Below the pieces are notes generated by a model. It searched no databases. It had not been told where the DNA came from and saw nothing but the letters and a program-made list of their open reading frames with translations. Below are positions 17,647-26,607 of a DNA stretch of 64,000 bases, piece by piece. The stretch spans positions 1,674,001-1,738,000 of the forward strand of contig NZ_CP022132.1 of NCBI RefSeq assembly GCF_002211785.1, written 5' to 3'. The DNA comes from Francisella halioticida (GTDB lineage: Bacteria > Pseudomonadota > Gammaproteobacteria > Francisellales > Francisellaceae). A program made the position numbers and the translations under genes. Each line of letters starts with the position of its first letter. The first letter of the stretch is position 1.

Positions 17647-19131
17647 TCAACATAACTTTTCTATTAGAGAAACACAATATTTATTTAACTTTTCTGCAGA
17701 ATCCTTAGAGGTAGTTTCAGTATAACATCTAAGCTCTGGAGCATTACCAGAGGGTCTTAAGTGTAAAATATCCTTATTTACAAAAGTAATCCTAACACCA
17801 TCTGTAGTATCTATATCCTCAACACTAGTATTACTATTAAAATACTCAGATATTATCTTATCTAAAAGATCAGATTCACCTGCCAATATTGATTTTAATA
17901 TATCTTGACTTTTTTCAGTTGCAAAATCATCAATTTTACTACTCGCTGTATACCGTGCAGGTAAATCAAACTGTAACTCTGATATAGTTTTATCAGAATT
18001 TACTGATAGCATAAGCACAGCTAACATCGGTATCACAGCATCTCGAGAAGGTAATGCTTTTAGAGTAGCATTTTTTATACAAATATCTCCTGCTTGTAAA
18101 AAACCTCCATTTGCTTCATAGCCAACCACACTACTATAACCATCTAAGAGTAATTGATTCATTGCAGCAATTACATATGGCGAACCTATTTTCGTCCTGA
18201 CAATATTATTGAAATATCCTATCTCCTCAACTACCGTATTACTACTAACAGGTGTTACAACAGATTGCATCTGTAAATATCTAGCTGTCAAGACACCCAA
18301 AACATCTCCCTTTAACCAATTTCCATATTCATCACTAACTAACGGCCTGTCAGCATCACCATCAGTTGAAACTATACTATCAACCTTATACTCTTGAGTC
18401 CATTTTTTCGCAAGTTTAATATCTTCACTGCGAATAGCTTCAGTATCCACAGACACAAACTTTTCGGAATAGCCTAATAATATAACTTTAGCACCCAACT
18501 TCTCTAAAATTTCTTTTAGTATTTCTCGACCAACAGAAGAATGTTCATAGAAACCTATAGTTTTGCCCACTAAACAATTTCTAGGGAAAAAATCTATATA
18601 TCTTTTTATATATTGAGAATATGCATCTTGACAGACCTTAGGTAATTCTGTTTTTTGCAAAAACATTCCTTTTTCATCAAAAGAAGGAACATCAAATTTC
18701 ACAGACTGATTGACTATTTTTTTTTCATCATCCTTAAGAACTTCTCCATAAGGAGTATTAAACTTAATACCATTTCTATTTTCTGGAATATGACTACCAG
18801 TAATCATAACTGAAGGAATCTGATTAGAAACCCCATATAACATCACAGCTGGTGCTGATATTTGACCACAATATACAGGCTTATAACCACTATCTATTAC
18901 AGCCTGGATAACTGCTTTTGTGATCCTTGGACTACTTTCACGAAGATCCTGAGCTATAGCTATCTCAATACCTTTCTGTAAATTGTATTTCTCCTCTAAG
19001 AACTGAATAAAAGCTTTTGTATACAACCAACAGATCTCATCTGTCATAACGGATACAAGTCCTCTAACTCCACTGGTACCAAATTTTACGCCACTAGATT
19101 TGATTATATTTTCAATAGCAACTTTTTTCAT
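17647..19131 (-). CDS. manB: Phosphomannomutase/phosphoglucomutase family protein ManB
   Basis: A 494-residue protein of the alpha-D-phosphohexomutase family. It has the N-terminal FGTSGVRGLV block, the catalytic phosphoserine loop TGSHIPENRNGIKF, the metal-binding STDGDADRPL loop, and the C-terminal sugar-phosphate loop with RPSGNAPELR. It should interconvert mannose-6-phosphate and mannose-1-phosphate, feeding GDP-mannose synthesis by ManC. In Francisella O-antigen loci manC-manB closes the cluster. Here manC directly upstream is a remnant that overlaps the manB start by 20 bases, so the mannose-1-phosphate may have no local use. The frame is intact. Confidence 0.9.
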   Translation of the reverse strand: MKKVAIENIIKSSGVKFGTSGVRGLVSVMTDEICWLYTKAFIQFLEEKYNLQKGIEIAIAQDLRESSPRITKAVIQAVIDSGYKPVYCGQISAPAVMLYGVSNQIPSVMITGSHIPENRNGIKFNTPYGEVLKDDEKKIVNQSVKFDVPSFDEKGMFLQKTELPKVCQDAYSQYIKRYIDFFPRNCLVGKTIGFYEHSSVGREILKEILEKLGAKVILLGYSEKFVSVDTEAIRSEDIKLAKKWTQEYKVDSIVSTDGDADRPLVSDEYGNWLKGDVLGVLTARYLQMQSVVTPVSSNTVVEEIGYFNNIVRTKIGSPYVIAAMNQLLLDGYSSVVGYEANGGFLQAGDICIKNATLKALPSRDAVIPMLAVLMLSVNSDKTISELQFDLPARYTASSKIDDFATEKSQDILKSILAGESDLLDKIISEYFNSNTSVEDIDTTDGVRITFVNKDILHLRPSGNAPELRCYTETTSKDSAEKLNKYCVSLIEKLC

Positions 19132-19355
19132 TTAAATTCCTGTAGAAATATTTTCTTATATTTTGTATAACTTTTTGATACCAACTGTTATCAATTCTAA
19201 CAATATCGTCTTCACTTATATATTCACCAACCTGCGCTTCTATAAGAACAACTGGAATTCTACCATTATTTTCAAGCCTATGAGCTTCACCAATTTTTAG
19301 ATAATGGCCATAGCCTTGAGCCTGATCCTCCAGATAAAATAACAGGCGTTATCAT
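19112..19355 (-). pseudogene. manC: manC remnant: N-terminus joined to C-terminus, middle deleted
   Basis: From the ATG at 19355 the frame reads MITPVILSGGSGSRLWPLSK, the nucleotidyl-transferase signature of mannose-1-phosphate guanylyltransferase, and then stops after two more codons at 19287. In another frame the same stretch continues with IGEAHRLENNGRIPVVLIEA, then QVGEYISEDDIVRID, which is the extreme C-terminal cupin part of ManC, ending at 19112. About 400 codons of a gene of roughly 470 are therefore missing, with the junction near 19295 and a frame change across it. No product can be functional. No other manC is in the window. Confidence 0.92.
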
Positions 19356-19673
19356 CTTAAAACTAAATTATCTTTAATATTTATTAATTATATAGGAATA
19401 TTTTTTCAAATATCAGTAATGCTTAGACTTTATTTACCAGGTTACGGACTTTTATATTTAAGTCTATATCAAAAATCTTTCTTTCAATTCAGTAATTTTC
19501 TTATAACTTTATTGATTAGCTATTAATAAGACTTTCATTTTCAATGCATAGTATTTTGCTAGATACTATTTTTTTGTAAAATCTCTGTTATTGAACTTTT
19601 AAAACAAATTGAATATATTATTCCACAGTAATTAATTTGAATCAGCAGACATAACACTTAACATTAAATTTAT
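19356..19673. other. Non-coding gap between manC remnant and glycan cluster
   Basis: The 318 bases are AT-rich, with no open frame of note on either strand and no hairpin with a U-tract that I can see. It may be decayed sequence left by the event that truncated manC, and may hold the promoter of the manC-manB remnant unit. Confidence 0.5.
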
Positions 19674-20492
19674 TCATATTTTTTTACGAAGAATTTTCAA
19701 AAAATGTAGAGTTGAACTAAGAAAATAATGCATTAGTGGAATTTCATTATTAAGTAGAAGATCTGCTAACATACAAATACCTTTCCTATACCCAATATCT
19801 GAATTTCTATTCGATATGGAATTATTGTGAACTCTATAATTAAGTAACCTCTCTTTTAAAATACATATATTGTTACCTGATAATTTCATATCTATCCAAA
19901 ATCTCCAATCTTCGATTGCAATATAATTTCTTTGTTCAATAAATCGAAGCTTTGGAACCCCTCTAATCATTACAGAGTTTATATTTATAAAATTAGTATA
20001 AAATAATTGATTCTTGCTATTTACAAATAATCTGAGAAATCCTCTAGTTCTTTGATTTTTGAATTTACCAATTAACTTACTATTCTCATCCATTTTGTTA
20101 GCCAAAGTATGTATAATATCACATCCCTTATTATTCGCTAAAAAAGTCAATTGTGATTCTAACTTAGATGGAAGCCATACATCATCGGCATCTAAGAAAG
20201 CAACATAATCTCCTTTAGCATTATCTAGCCCAACATTTCTTGGCTTTGCTGGCCCCCCAAAATTATATTTTGACTCTAAAAGTTTTATTCTAGAATCTTT
20301 TTTTACATACTCTTTAACAATATTTAGGCTATTATCTGTTGAAAGATCATCAACAATTATCATCTCCCAATTTTTATATGTCTGATTTATAACACTATCT
20401 ATAGTGTCTGTTATATAACTCTCAGAATTATATAATGGCGTAATTATTGTAACTTTTTCATTACTATTTCCAACCATTCTCTCTACACTCAT
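19674..20492 (-). CDS. Family 2 glycosyltransferase
   Basis: A 272-residue GT-A fold enzyme. The nucleotide-sugar binding half has VTIITPLYNSESYI, the MIIVDDLSTDNSL block, and the metal-binding FLDADDVWLPSKL motif (DxD as DAD). The C-terminal half has AIEDWRFWIDM, with the ED that usually holds the catalytic base. It is cytoplasmic, with no membrane segment. It should add one sugar to the lipid-linked glycan; donor and acceptor cannot be read from sequence. The start overlaps the end of the preceding gene by 29 bases, and an ATG at 20477 is an alternative start. It is the last gene of the glycan cluster. Confidence 0.9.
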   Translation of the reverse strand: MSVERMVGNSNEKVTIITPLYNSESYITDTIDSVINQTYKNWEMIIVDDLSTDNSLNIVKEYVKKDSRIKLLESKYNFGGPAKPRNVGLDNAKGDYVAFLDADDVWLPSKLESQLTFLANNKGCDIIHTLANKMDENSKLIGKFKNQRTRGFLRLFVNSKNQLFYTNFININSVMIRGVPKLRFIEQRNYIAIEDWRFWIDMKLSGNNICILKERLLNYRVHNNSISNRNSDIGYRKGICMLADLLLNNEIPLMHYFLSSTLHFLKILRKKI

Positions 20493-21330
20493 CTATATAA
20501 TTTTCCAAACTAATTTGCGGCTTCCAACCTAACGCTATTGTTTTATCACTTATAACACTTGCTATCATTCGATTACCTTTTCTAGGTGGTAACATTTTAA
20601 TATCTCCACCAAAGAGTTTTGCAACCTCTAAAATAGTGTAACTCTTAGGATTTGCTATTCCATATTCATCGCCATAGCCATACTTACCTATAAGAACAAG
20701 CGCTTTAACGGTATCAGTTACATGAGTAAAGTTTCTCTTCTGGTTACCTGGTTTAACAATTGTTAGAAGATCTTTATTTTTCATCTTCTCTTTAAACAAT
20801 GCTATTAATGTGGCATATTTACCAGTATTAATTTCTCTTGGACCATATACGTTATAAAAATATGTGATTACATAATCTATACTAAACCATTCACCGTAAT
20901 TTTTAACAAGTAGCGTATTAGATGATTTACTCCATGAGTATGGACTTGCATTTGAATTTTCTCCATTATCACCAAATTTTGTACTACTACCTGCATATAG
21001 CAACCTACATTTATGCTTTCGTACAAACTCAAGCACTGCTAATGTACCATTTTTATTAAAATCTAAGATTTTTTCAAAATCTTCGAAACTTTGTTCAACT
21101 CTCGAATATTCACCTAAATGATATATCATATCTGGTGAGAATGTGATTAATGAAGCAATATCTAAACTACTACCTTTTATATAATTCACACCAGTCACAT
21201 GATTTTGCTCACTCCCTGTAAAATAGTTATCTAAAGAATACACCTCATTACTATCATCTTGTAACAATATTTCACATAAATGTGTCCCAATAAATCCTGC
21301 ACCACCTGTGACCAATATTTTTTTTCTCAT
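20464..21330 (-). CDS. NAD-dependent sugar epimerase/dehydratase (extended SDR)
   Basis: A 288-residue extended short-chain dehydrogenase. The Rossmann motif TGGAGFIGTHL is at the N-terminus. The catalytic residues are the Ser pair in YAGSSTKFGD and Tyr-x3-Lys in YSWSK near residue 132. A C-terminal substrate domain carries FTHVTDTVKAL. Typical activities are 4-epimerisation, decarboxylation or 4-reduction of a nucleotide sugar. It lies next to ugd, so UDP-glucuronate or UDP-glucose derivatives are plausible substrates, for example a UDP-glucuronate 4-epimerase or decarboxylase. The exact reaction is not resolved. Confidence 0.82.
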   Translation of the reverse strand: MRKKILVTGGAGFIGTHLCEILLQDDSNEVYSLDNYFTGSEQNHVTGVNYIKGSSLDIASLITFSPDMIYHLGEYSRVEQSFEDFEKILDFNKNGTLAVLEFVRKHKCRLLYAGSSTKFGDNGENSNASPYSWSKSSNTLLVKNYGEWFSIDYVITYFYNVYGPREINTGKYATLIALFKEKMKNKDLLTIVKPGNQKRNFTHVTDTVKALVLIGKYGYGDEYGIANPKSYTILEVAKLFGGDIKMLPPRKGNRMIASVISDKTIALGWKPQISLENYIDECRENGWK

Positions 21331-21342
21331 TATGTCAAAGCC

Positions 21343-22512
21343 TTATATATCACTATTAAAAATATCTCTAGTATATACCTTATCTATAACATCAAGCAAC
21401 GTCTCATCAACTCTATTCGCAACAATAAGACTCGACAATATTTTAAAACTATCTAGATCATTAACAACTTTTAGTCCTCTAAAATTATTTTCTTTCAAAA
21501 CTGGCTCATATATAACTATATTTACTTTTTTTACCTGTAATCTATCAATAATATCTAGTATAGCGCTATATCTAAAATTATCGCTTTCTTGTTTCATTAT
21601 TAGCCTATATACACCTACGATCTTAGGCTTTTTAGAAATTATTTGATTAGTTATGAATTCTTTTCTTATTTCATTAGAGTCAACTATAGCATTTATAAGT
21701 GCATTTGGAACTTCTAAAAAACTTGCTCTAAGTTGCTTTGTATCCTTAGGAAAACAATATCCACCATATCCAAAACTTGGATTATTATAATATTTTCCAA
21801 CTCTTGGATCTAACCCAACACCTTCTATAATATCTTTTGTGCAAAGGTTAAATTTTTCAGAATATGAATCTAACTCATTAAAGTATGCAACCCTCATAGC
21901 TAAATATGAGTTGGAAAATAATTTAATTGCTTCTGCTTCAGTAGAATTAGTATATAACACCGGCACATCTTTTTTTATAGCTCCACGAACCAATAAGCCA
22001 GCAAATATCATAGCTCTATCTGACTTATCACCTACAACGATTCTACTTGGATATAAGTTATCTAATAAAGCTTTACCTTCCCTTAAAAATTCTGGTGAAA
22101 ATATAATATTTAACGCATTAAACTTTTTTCTTACTTTTTCTGTATATCCAATAGGGATTGTCGATTTAATAACCATTATTGCATCTGGATTTATCTCTAG
22201 AACATCAATTACTACACGCTCTATACTTTCAGTATCAAAGCGATTTGTAACCGTATTATAGTCTGTTGGTGTAGATATAATTATATAGTCAGCATCTTTA
22301 TAAGCTTCTTTTATATCTGATGTCGCTTTAAGGTTTAGCTTTCTATTTTTTAAATACTCATCTATTTCTTTATCTTCTATTGGTGATAATCTGTTCTGAA
22401 GCATCTCGACTTTTTTACAATCTATGTCATAGATAATTACTTTATTATGCTGCGCTAAAAGTACAGCATTTGATAAACCAACATACCCTGCACCAGCTAC
22501 TGTCACCTTCAT
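21343..22512 (-). CDS. ugd: UDP-glucose 6-dehydrogenase
   Basis: A 389-residue member of the UDP-glucose/GDP-mannose dehydrogenase family. It has an N-terminal Rossmann domain [20 protein letters not shown], the central [10 protein letters not shown] block, and the catalytic cysteine in [15 protein letters not shown] near residue 250. It oxidises UDP-glucose twice to UDP-glucuronate with NAD. The length and the form of the motifs match the short bacterial Ugd group rather than GDP-mannose dehydrogenase. It is 18 bases after the methyltransferase gene and 12 bases before the epimerase gene, so the three are likely co-transcribed. Confidence 0.92.
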   Translation of the reverse strand: MKVTVAGAGYVGLSNAVLLAQHNKVIIYDIDCKKVEMLQNRLSPIEDKEIDEYLKNRKLNLKATSDIKEAYKDADYIIISTPTDYNTVTNRFDTESIERVVIDVLEINPDAIMVIKSTIPIGYTEKVRKKFNALNIIFSPEFLREGKALLDNLYPSRIVVGDKSDRAMIFAGLLVRGAIKKDVPVLYTNSTEAEAIKLFSNSYLAMRVAYFNELDSYSEKFNLCTKDIIEGVGLDPRVGKYYNNPSFGYGGYCFPKDTKQLRASFLEVPNALINAIVDSNEIRKEFITNQIISKKPKIVGVYRLIMKQESDNFRYSAILDIIDRLQVKKVNIVIYEPVLKENNFRGLKVVNDLDSFKILSSLIVANRVDETLLDVIDKVYTRDIFNSDI

Positions 22513-22530
22513 ATATATAATTCCTTTATC

Positions 22531-23346
22531 TTAATCTCTTAATATTTTTTTACATATCATATGTTTCAATGATACTCCCTTTTTATCTTTCAAAGTTGGC
22601 ATATTTGTATCTATATACTCTACCAGCTCAAAGCCGGAGTTATGCAAAGCTTTTTTCCAGTACCATAAAGGGTATGCTCTATCTCCAAGATATGGATCAT
22701 ATTCAAAACCAGATGCAGAAATTTTAGGAGAATTCTTCTCATAAAGCCTTAAAGCAACCTTTAATATTGTTTTTATAAATGAAAGCTTCAATCTAGCAAT
22801 ATACCTAAAATACTTTTCTGGAGTCTCATTTAATAAAATTAATGTTCCTCCTTTTTTTAACTTAGTATTTAACTCTACTAATAAACTTTCCAGGTTCTCA
22901 GCATGGTGTACAGCAGCAGAGGCTACAATTATATCTAAGGAATCATCTTCCAACAAAAGTGGAGAAAACATTGCCTCAATAGGAATTATCTTATTCTGCT
23001 GACCTTTTAAAATACTTACAACTCCAGGTAAAATATTGAACAAATAATTTTTACTGGAATCTAAAGCTAATATTGTCTTTACATTTTTAAATTTTGATAA
23101 ATATGCACTTAGCCAACCGCCTCCGCAACCAAGATCTAATACTACAGAATCTTTTTTATTTATATATTCACTCCATTTTATTTCTTTTACTGCTTCCAAA
23201 TAATTACATTTCTGACATACTTGCTGAAAATATATATTTGAATTAGTGTTCCAATTTTCTACTCCTGAACTCCTATCAGATAATATATTATCCCATTGAG
23301 CTACATTATTTTGGCATTGCTCTACTATCCAATTTTGACTAATCAT
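22531..23346 (-). CDS. Class I SAM-dependent methyltransferase
   Basis: A 271-residue protein with the SAM-binding motif VVLDLGCGGGWLSAYLSKF near residue 68, an acidic residue closing the second strand (ILALDSSKNYL), and motif-like IIVASAAVHHAENLE near residue 140. A Cys-x2-Cys pair near residue 37 (CQKCNYL) may bind a metal. It probably methylates a sugar hydroxyl or amino group in the glycan. The start overlaps the end of rfbB by 4 bases. The substrate is unknown. Confidence 0.85.
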   Translation of the reverse strand: MISQNWIVEQCQNNVAQWDNILSDRSSGVENWNTNSNIYFQQVCQKCNYLEAVKEIKWSEYINKKDSVVLDLGCGGGWLSAYLSKFKNVKTILALDSSKNYLFNILPGVVSILKGQQNKIIPIEAMFSPLLLEDDSLDIIVASAAVHHAENLESLLVELNTKLKKGGTLILLNETPEKYFRYIARLKLSFIKTILKVALRLYEKNSPKISASGFEYDPYLGDRAYPLWYWKKALHNSGFELVEYIDTNMPTLKDKKGVSLKHMICKKILRD

Positions 23347-24368
23347 AATCCTTCTTTATCCTGTTTTAAGTACCATTGAACTGTTTTCTTAACACCTGTA
23401 TCAAAGCACTCATCTGCTTTCCAACCTAGCTCCATTTTAATTTTTGTTGCATCAATTGCATATCTTCTATCATGTCCAGCTCTGTCTTCAACAAAAGTAA
23501 TTAATTTTTTATAACTATTCTTTCTTGGGACTTCTTTGTCTAAAATATCACATATTGTATTAGCTATCTGAAGAGTAGTTTTTTCATTCTCTCCACCTAT
23601 ATTATAAACCTCACCTTTTTTACCTTTATGATAAACCAAATCAACTCCTCTACAGTGATCTAAAACATAAAGCCAATCCCTAATATGTTTTCCATCTCCA
23701 TATATAGGTATATTCTTCCCTGCTAAAGCTTTCCTTATAATTGTTGGTATTAGCTTTTCATTATGTTGCCTAGGTCCATAATTATTAGAGCAATTAGTAA
23801 TAACTGTATTTAATCCATAAGTTTCATGATATGATCTGACTATCATATCACTTGATGCCTTGGAAGCGGAGTAAGGAGAATTAGGCGCATAAGGAGAAGC
23901 TTCAGTAAACAAACCTTTTTCACCTAGTGTCCCATACACTTCATCTGTTGAAATATGATGGAATTTACAACTCTCATATCCTTTTTTATAAACAAATGGC
24001 TTATCCATCCAATAATTATATGCCACATCAAGCAAAGTATATGCTCCATTAATATTAGTTTTAACAAACATATCTGGGTTTTCAATAGAATTATCAACAT
24101 GAGACTCTGCTGCAAAATTGATTACACCACGAATATCATAGTTCTGAAATATAAACTCTATCAATTCTCTATTACATATATCACCTTTAATAAAATGATA
24201 TTTTTTTTTTAACTTACAGTTCTCCAAATTTTCTAAACGACCGGCATAAGTCAACATATCTAGATTAACAATGTTATATTTAGGGTATTTACCTAAAAAA
24301 TAATCTATAAAATTAGATCCTATGAATCCAGCTCCCCCTGTTAAAAGGATACTTCTTTCATTTTTCAT
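23343..24368 (-). CDS. rfbB: dTDP-glucose 4,6-dehydratase RmlB
   Basis: A 341-residue extended SDR. It has TGGAGFIGSNFIDYF at the N-terminus, MLTYAGRLENLENC, FAAESHVDNSIENP, the catalytic STDEVYG (Thr, Asp, Glu), and Tyr-x3-Lys in YSASKAS, followed by NNYGPRQHNEKLIPT. All are diagnostic of RmlB. It converts dTDP-glucose to dTDP-4-keto-6-deoxyglucose. I chose the ATG at 24368, directly before the Rossmann strand and with AAGGTG upstream; a longer frame is open 16 codons further. It works with RmlA and RmlC encoded just upstream. Confidence 0.95.
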   Translation of the reverse strand: MKNERSILLTGGAGFIGSNFIDYFLGKYPKYNIVNLDMLTYAGRLENLENCKLKKKYHFIKGDICNRELIEFIFQNYDIRGVINFAAESHVDNSIENPDMFVKTNINGAYTLLDVAYNYWMDKPFVYKKGYESCKFHHISTDEVYGTLGEKGLFTEASPYAPNSPYSASKASSDMIVRSYHETYGLNTVITNCSNNYGPRQHNEKLIPTIIRKALAGKNIPIYGDGKHIRDWLYVLDHCRGVDLVYHKGKKGEVYNIGGENEKTTLQIANTICDILDKEVPRKNSYKKLITFVEDRAGHDRRYAIDATKIKMELGWKADECFDTGVKKTVQWYLKQDKEGL

Positions 24369-25098
24369 AATAATACTTAAACACCTTAAACAGTTTATTT
24401 TTAAATTCATTTTCAAAAAAAATAGTTTTATTACATAGAGTATTCTCTCTAAACTCTAATAAATAATCTTCAACTTCGCCTAATGTTACTTCAAATGACT
24501 TACCTGCTTCCATGTAGTTTAATTTGTCATTTTGTATTGAAATACATTCATAAAAATCGCATACTATATCTTGTACATAAACATATGTTATTTTAATACT
24601 TCTATCATAAATATTAATAGGAATACCATTTATAATGTTATATATCCATGTACTAATTGCTGAATTATAGTTTGGTTTACACCCCTCACCGAACACATGA
24701 GGAAGACGATATATGTAACTTGAAATACCATTTTCTATTGAATATTTTTTAACTAATTCCTCAGCTGCTTTTTTACTTATCCCATACTGTCCACCACTTG
24801 ATCTCTCAGCATGAATAGTTGATGATAGCAATATAGGCTTCTTTCCATAATTAACAAGATTATCAAGTATATATTCTGTTAAAGTAACGTTTGATAATAC
24901 AAAAGATTCTTCTGTAGACCTTGGCCTTACCTCACCAGCTAAATGGAAAATAAAATCACATGATTTTAATTTTTTTTTCAAACTAGTAAGACTATGTATT
25001 CTATTATGCTCTATAACATCAACATTTCTATTCTTTAAATAGCTAGTTAGGTTTCTACCAATAAACCCACTTGCTCCAGTAACTAAAACCTTATTCAT
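24358..25098 (-). CDS. SDR reductase, candidate for the last step of the dTDP-6-deoxyhexose
   Basis: A 246-residue extended SDR with VLVTGASGFIGRNLTSYL, the FIFHLAGEVRP block, LLSSTIHAERSS, and Tyr-x3-Lys in YGISKKAAEE. It lies between rfbC and rfbB and overlaps both, where rmlD would be expected, but it lacks the usual length and motifs of RmlD. It may therefore reduce the dTDP-4-keto sugar to L-rhamnose, 6-deoxy-L-talose or a related product. It also resembles the N-terminal reductase half of FnlB/WbjC-type enzymes. I chose the ATG at 25098, with GGAAC upstream, over one 5 codons earlier. Confidence 0.75.
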   Translation of the reverse strand: MNKVLVTGASGFIGRNLTSYLKNRNVDVIEHNRIHSLTSLKKKLKSCDFIFHLAGEVRPRSTEESFVLSNVTLTEYILDNLVNYGKKPILLSSTIHAERSSGGQYGISKKAAEELVKKYSIENGISSYIYRLPHVFGEGCKPNYNSAISTWIYNIINGIPINIYDRSIKITYVYVQDIVCDFYECISIQNDKLNYMEAGKSFEVTLGEVEDYLLEFRENTLCNKTIFFENEFKNKLFKVFKYYYEK

Positions 25099-25669
25099 AA
25101 TAATCAGTTCCATAATTAAACAAATTACTGACTTCTGACAAAAGAGGAAGTATTTTATCTTTAGGAGATATTATAAGATTTGATATATCATTTCCTTTCC
25201 AATCAATATTAAGCGTATGATCATTAAAAAGTATTCCTCTTTCAGCAGTAGGAGTATAGTAATTATCAACCTTATATGAAAAAATCGTATTATCCTCTAA
25301 TACCAGAAATCCATGAGCGAATCCTCTAGGTATCAGAAGCTCATTCTTATCTAAATCATTAAGTTCAACCGTTAAGCTTTTTCCAAAAAATGGAGAGCCA
25401 ACTCTCAAATCAACTATGATATCTAAAATTTTTCCCTTTATCACACGAATCAATTTTGTTTGCGAAAAAGGAGGAAGTTGATAATGTAAGCCTCTAAATA
25501 CTCCTTTCTTACTTTTTGATTCATTATCTTGGCAAAACTTAATATTAATACCCATTTCTTTTTTGATTAACTCATCTCTAAATGTTTCAAAAAAATACCC
25601 TCTATCATCAGCATATATTTTTGGAATTAGTATTTTAACATCAGGTATTTCTGTTTCAAGAAACTCCAT
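25091..25669 (-). CDS. rfbC: dTDP-4-dehydrorhamnose 3,5-epimerase RmlC
   Basis: A 192-residue cupin-fold enzyme. It has FFETFRDEL near residue 26, the catalytic His in GVFRGLHYQLPPFSQ, the VIKGKILDIIVDLR strand with the His-partner Asp, and LIPRGFAHGFLVLED with the C-terminal Tyr-rich loop (VDNYYTP). It epimerises C3 and C5 of dTDP-4-keto-6-deoxyglucose, which commits the pathway to an L-sugar such as rhamnose or 6-deoxytalose. It overlaps rfbA by 14 bases. Confidence 0.94.
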   Translation of the reverse strand: MEFLETEIPDVKILIPKIYADDRGYFFETFRDELIKKEMGINIKFCQDNESKSKKGVFRGLHYQLPPFSQTKLIRVIKGKILDIIVDLRVGSPFFGKSLTVELNDLDKNELLIPRGFAHGFLVLEDNTIFSYKVDNYYTPTAERGILFNDHTLNIDWKGNDISNLIISPKDKILPLLSEVSNLFNYGTDYYE

Positions 25670-26552
25670 AGATTTTCCCCTGTCTTGCTCTACTAACTAA
25701 ATACTTACCATAATCTGTTTTACTTAAAGGTTTAGCTAAATCAAGTAATTGTTCTCTTGATATATATCCTTTTTCATAAGCAATCTCTTCTAAACAAGCT
25801 ATTTTGAGAGACTGTCTATTCTCTATAGAATATACAAACTGACCAGCTTCAAGCAATGATTTATGTGTTCCTGTATCTAACCACGCGAATCCTCTACCCA
25901 TAGTCTCAACTTTCAATCTCTCTTCATTAAGATAATCTTGATTCACAGATGTTATTTCAAATTCGCCTCTATCACTTTTCTTAACTTTTTTTGATTTTTC
26001 AATGACATCATTTGGATAAAAATACAATCCTACAATAGCATAATTAGTATTAGGTTTCTTGGGTTTTTCCTCTAAAGATAAAACCTTTCCATTATTATCA
26101 AATGTCACTACTCCATACCTTTCTGGATCATTAACATAATACCCATATACTGTCGCATATTTATTTTCTTGAGCATTTAAAATTCCTTTAACTAATAGTT
26201 TTGATAAACCATGCCCATAAAAAATATTATCTCCTAATATTAAACAAACACTATCTTTACCAATAAAGTTTTGTGCAATTGAAAAGCTTTGTGCCAAACC
26301 TTCTGGCTTAACTTGTATTTGATATTTTAAGCATATACCTAAGGATTCACCATCTCCTAAAAGATCTCTATAAATACCAATATCTTCAGGAGTGGTTATA
26401 ATAAGAATTTCTTTGATACCAGCTATCATTAATGTGGATAATGGGTAATAAATCATTGGCTTATCATATACATTAAGCAGATGCTTATTAACACCACGTG
26501 TCACCGGATACAATCTAGTCCCACTGCCGCCAGCTAATACAATCCCTTTCAT
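25656..26552 (-). CDS. rfbA: Glucose-1-phosphate thymidylyltransferase RmlA
   Basis: A 298-residue nucleotidyltransferase with the signature VLAGGSGTRLYPVTRGVNKH, then YDKPMIYYPLSTLMLAGI-type residues (here MIAGI), LILGDNIFYGHG with the metal-binding Asp, GVVTFDN and GFAWLDTGTH. Length and every block match RmlA. It makes dTDP-glucose from dTTP and glucose-1-phosphate. It is the first of the four-gene dTDP-sugar block rfbA-rfbC-SDR-rfbB. Confidence 0.96.
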   Translation of the reverse strand: MKGIVLAGGSGTRLYPVTRGVNKHLLNVYDKPMIYYPLSTLMIAGIKEILIITTPEDIGIYRDLLGDGESLGICLKYQIQVKPEGLAQSFSIAQNFIGKDSVCLILGDNIFYGHGLSKLLVKGILNAQENKYATVYGYYVNDPERYGVVTFDNNGKVLSLEEKPKKPNTNYAIVGLYFYPNDVIEKSKKVKKSDRGEFEITSVNQDYLNEERLKVETMGRGFAWLDTGTHKSLLEAGQFVYSIENRQSLKIACLEEIAYEKGYISREQLLDLAKPLSKTDYGKYLVSRARQGKIYGVS

Positions 26553-26607
26553 AAAAAACTCAACTTATAAAATTACTATAGTTAATAGTATAACACTATT
26601 AATTTAT

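Noticed and set aside
24358-25098. Calling the SDR gene rmlD
   Set aside because: Motifs and length do not fit RmlD; only its position suggests that step.
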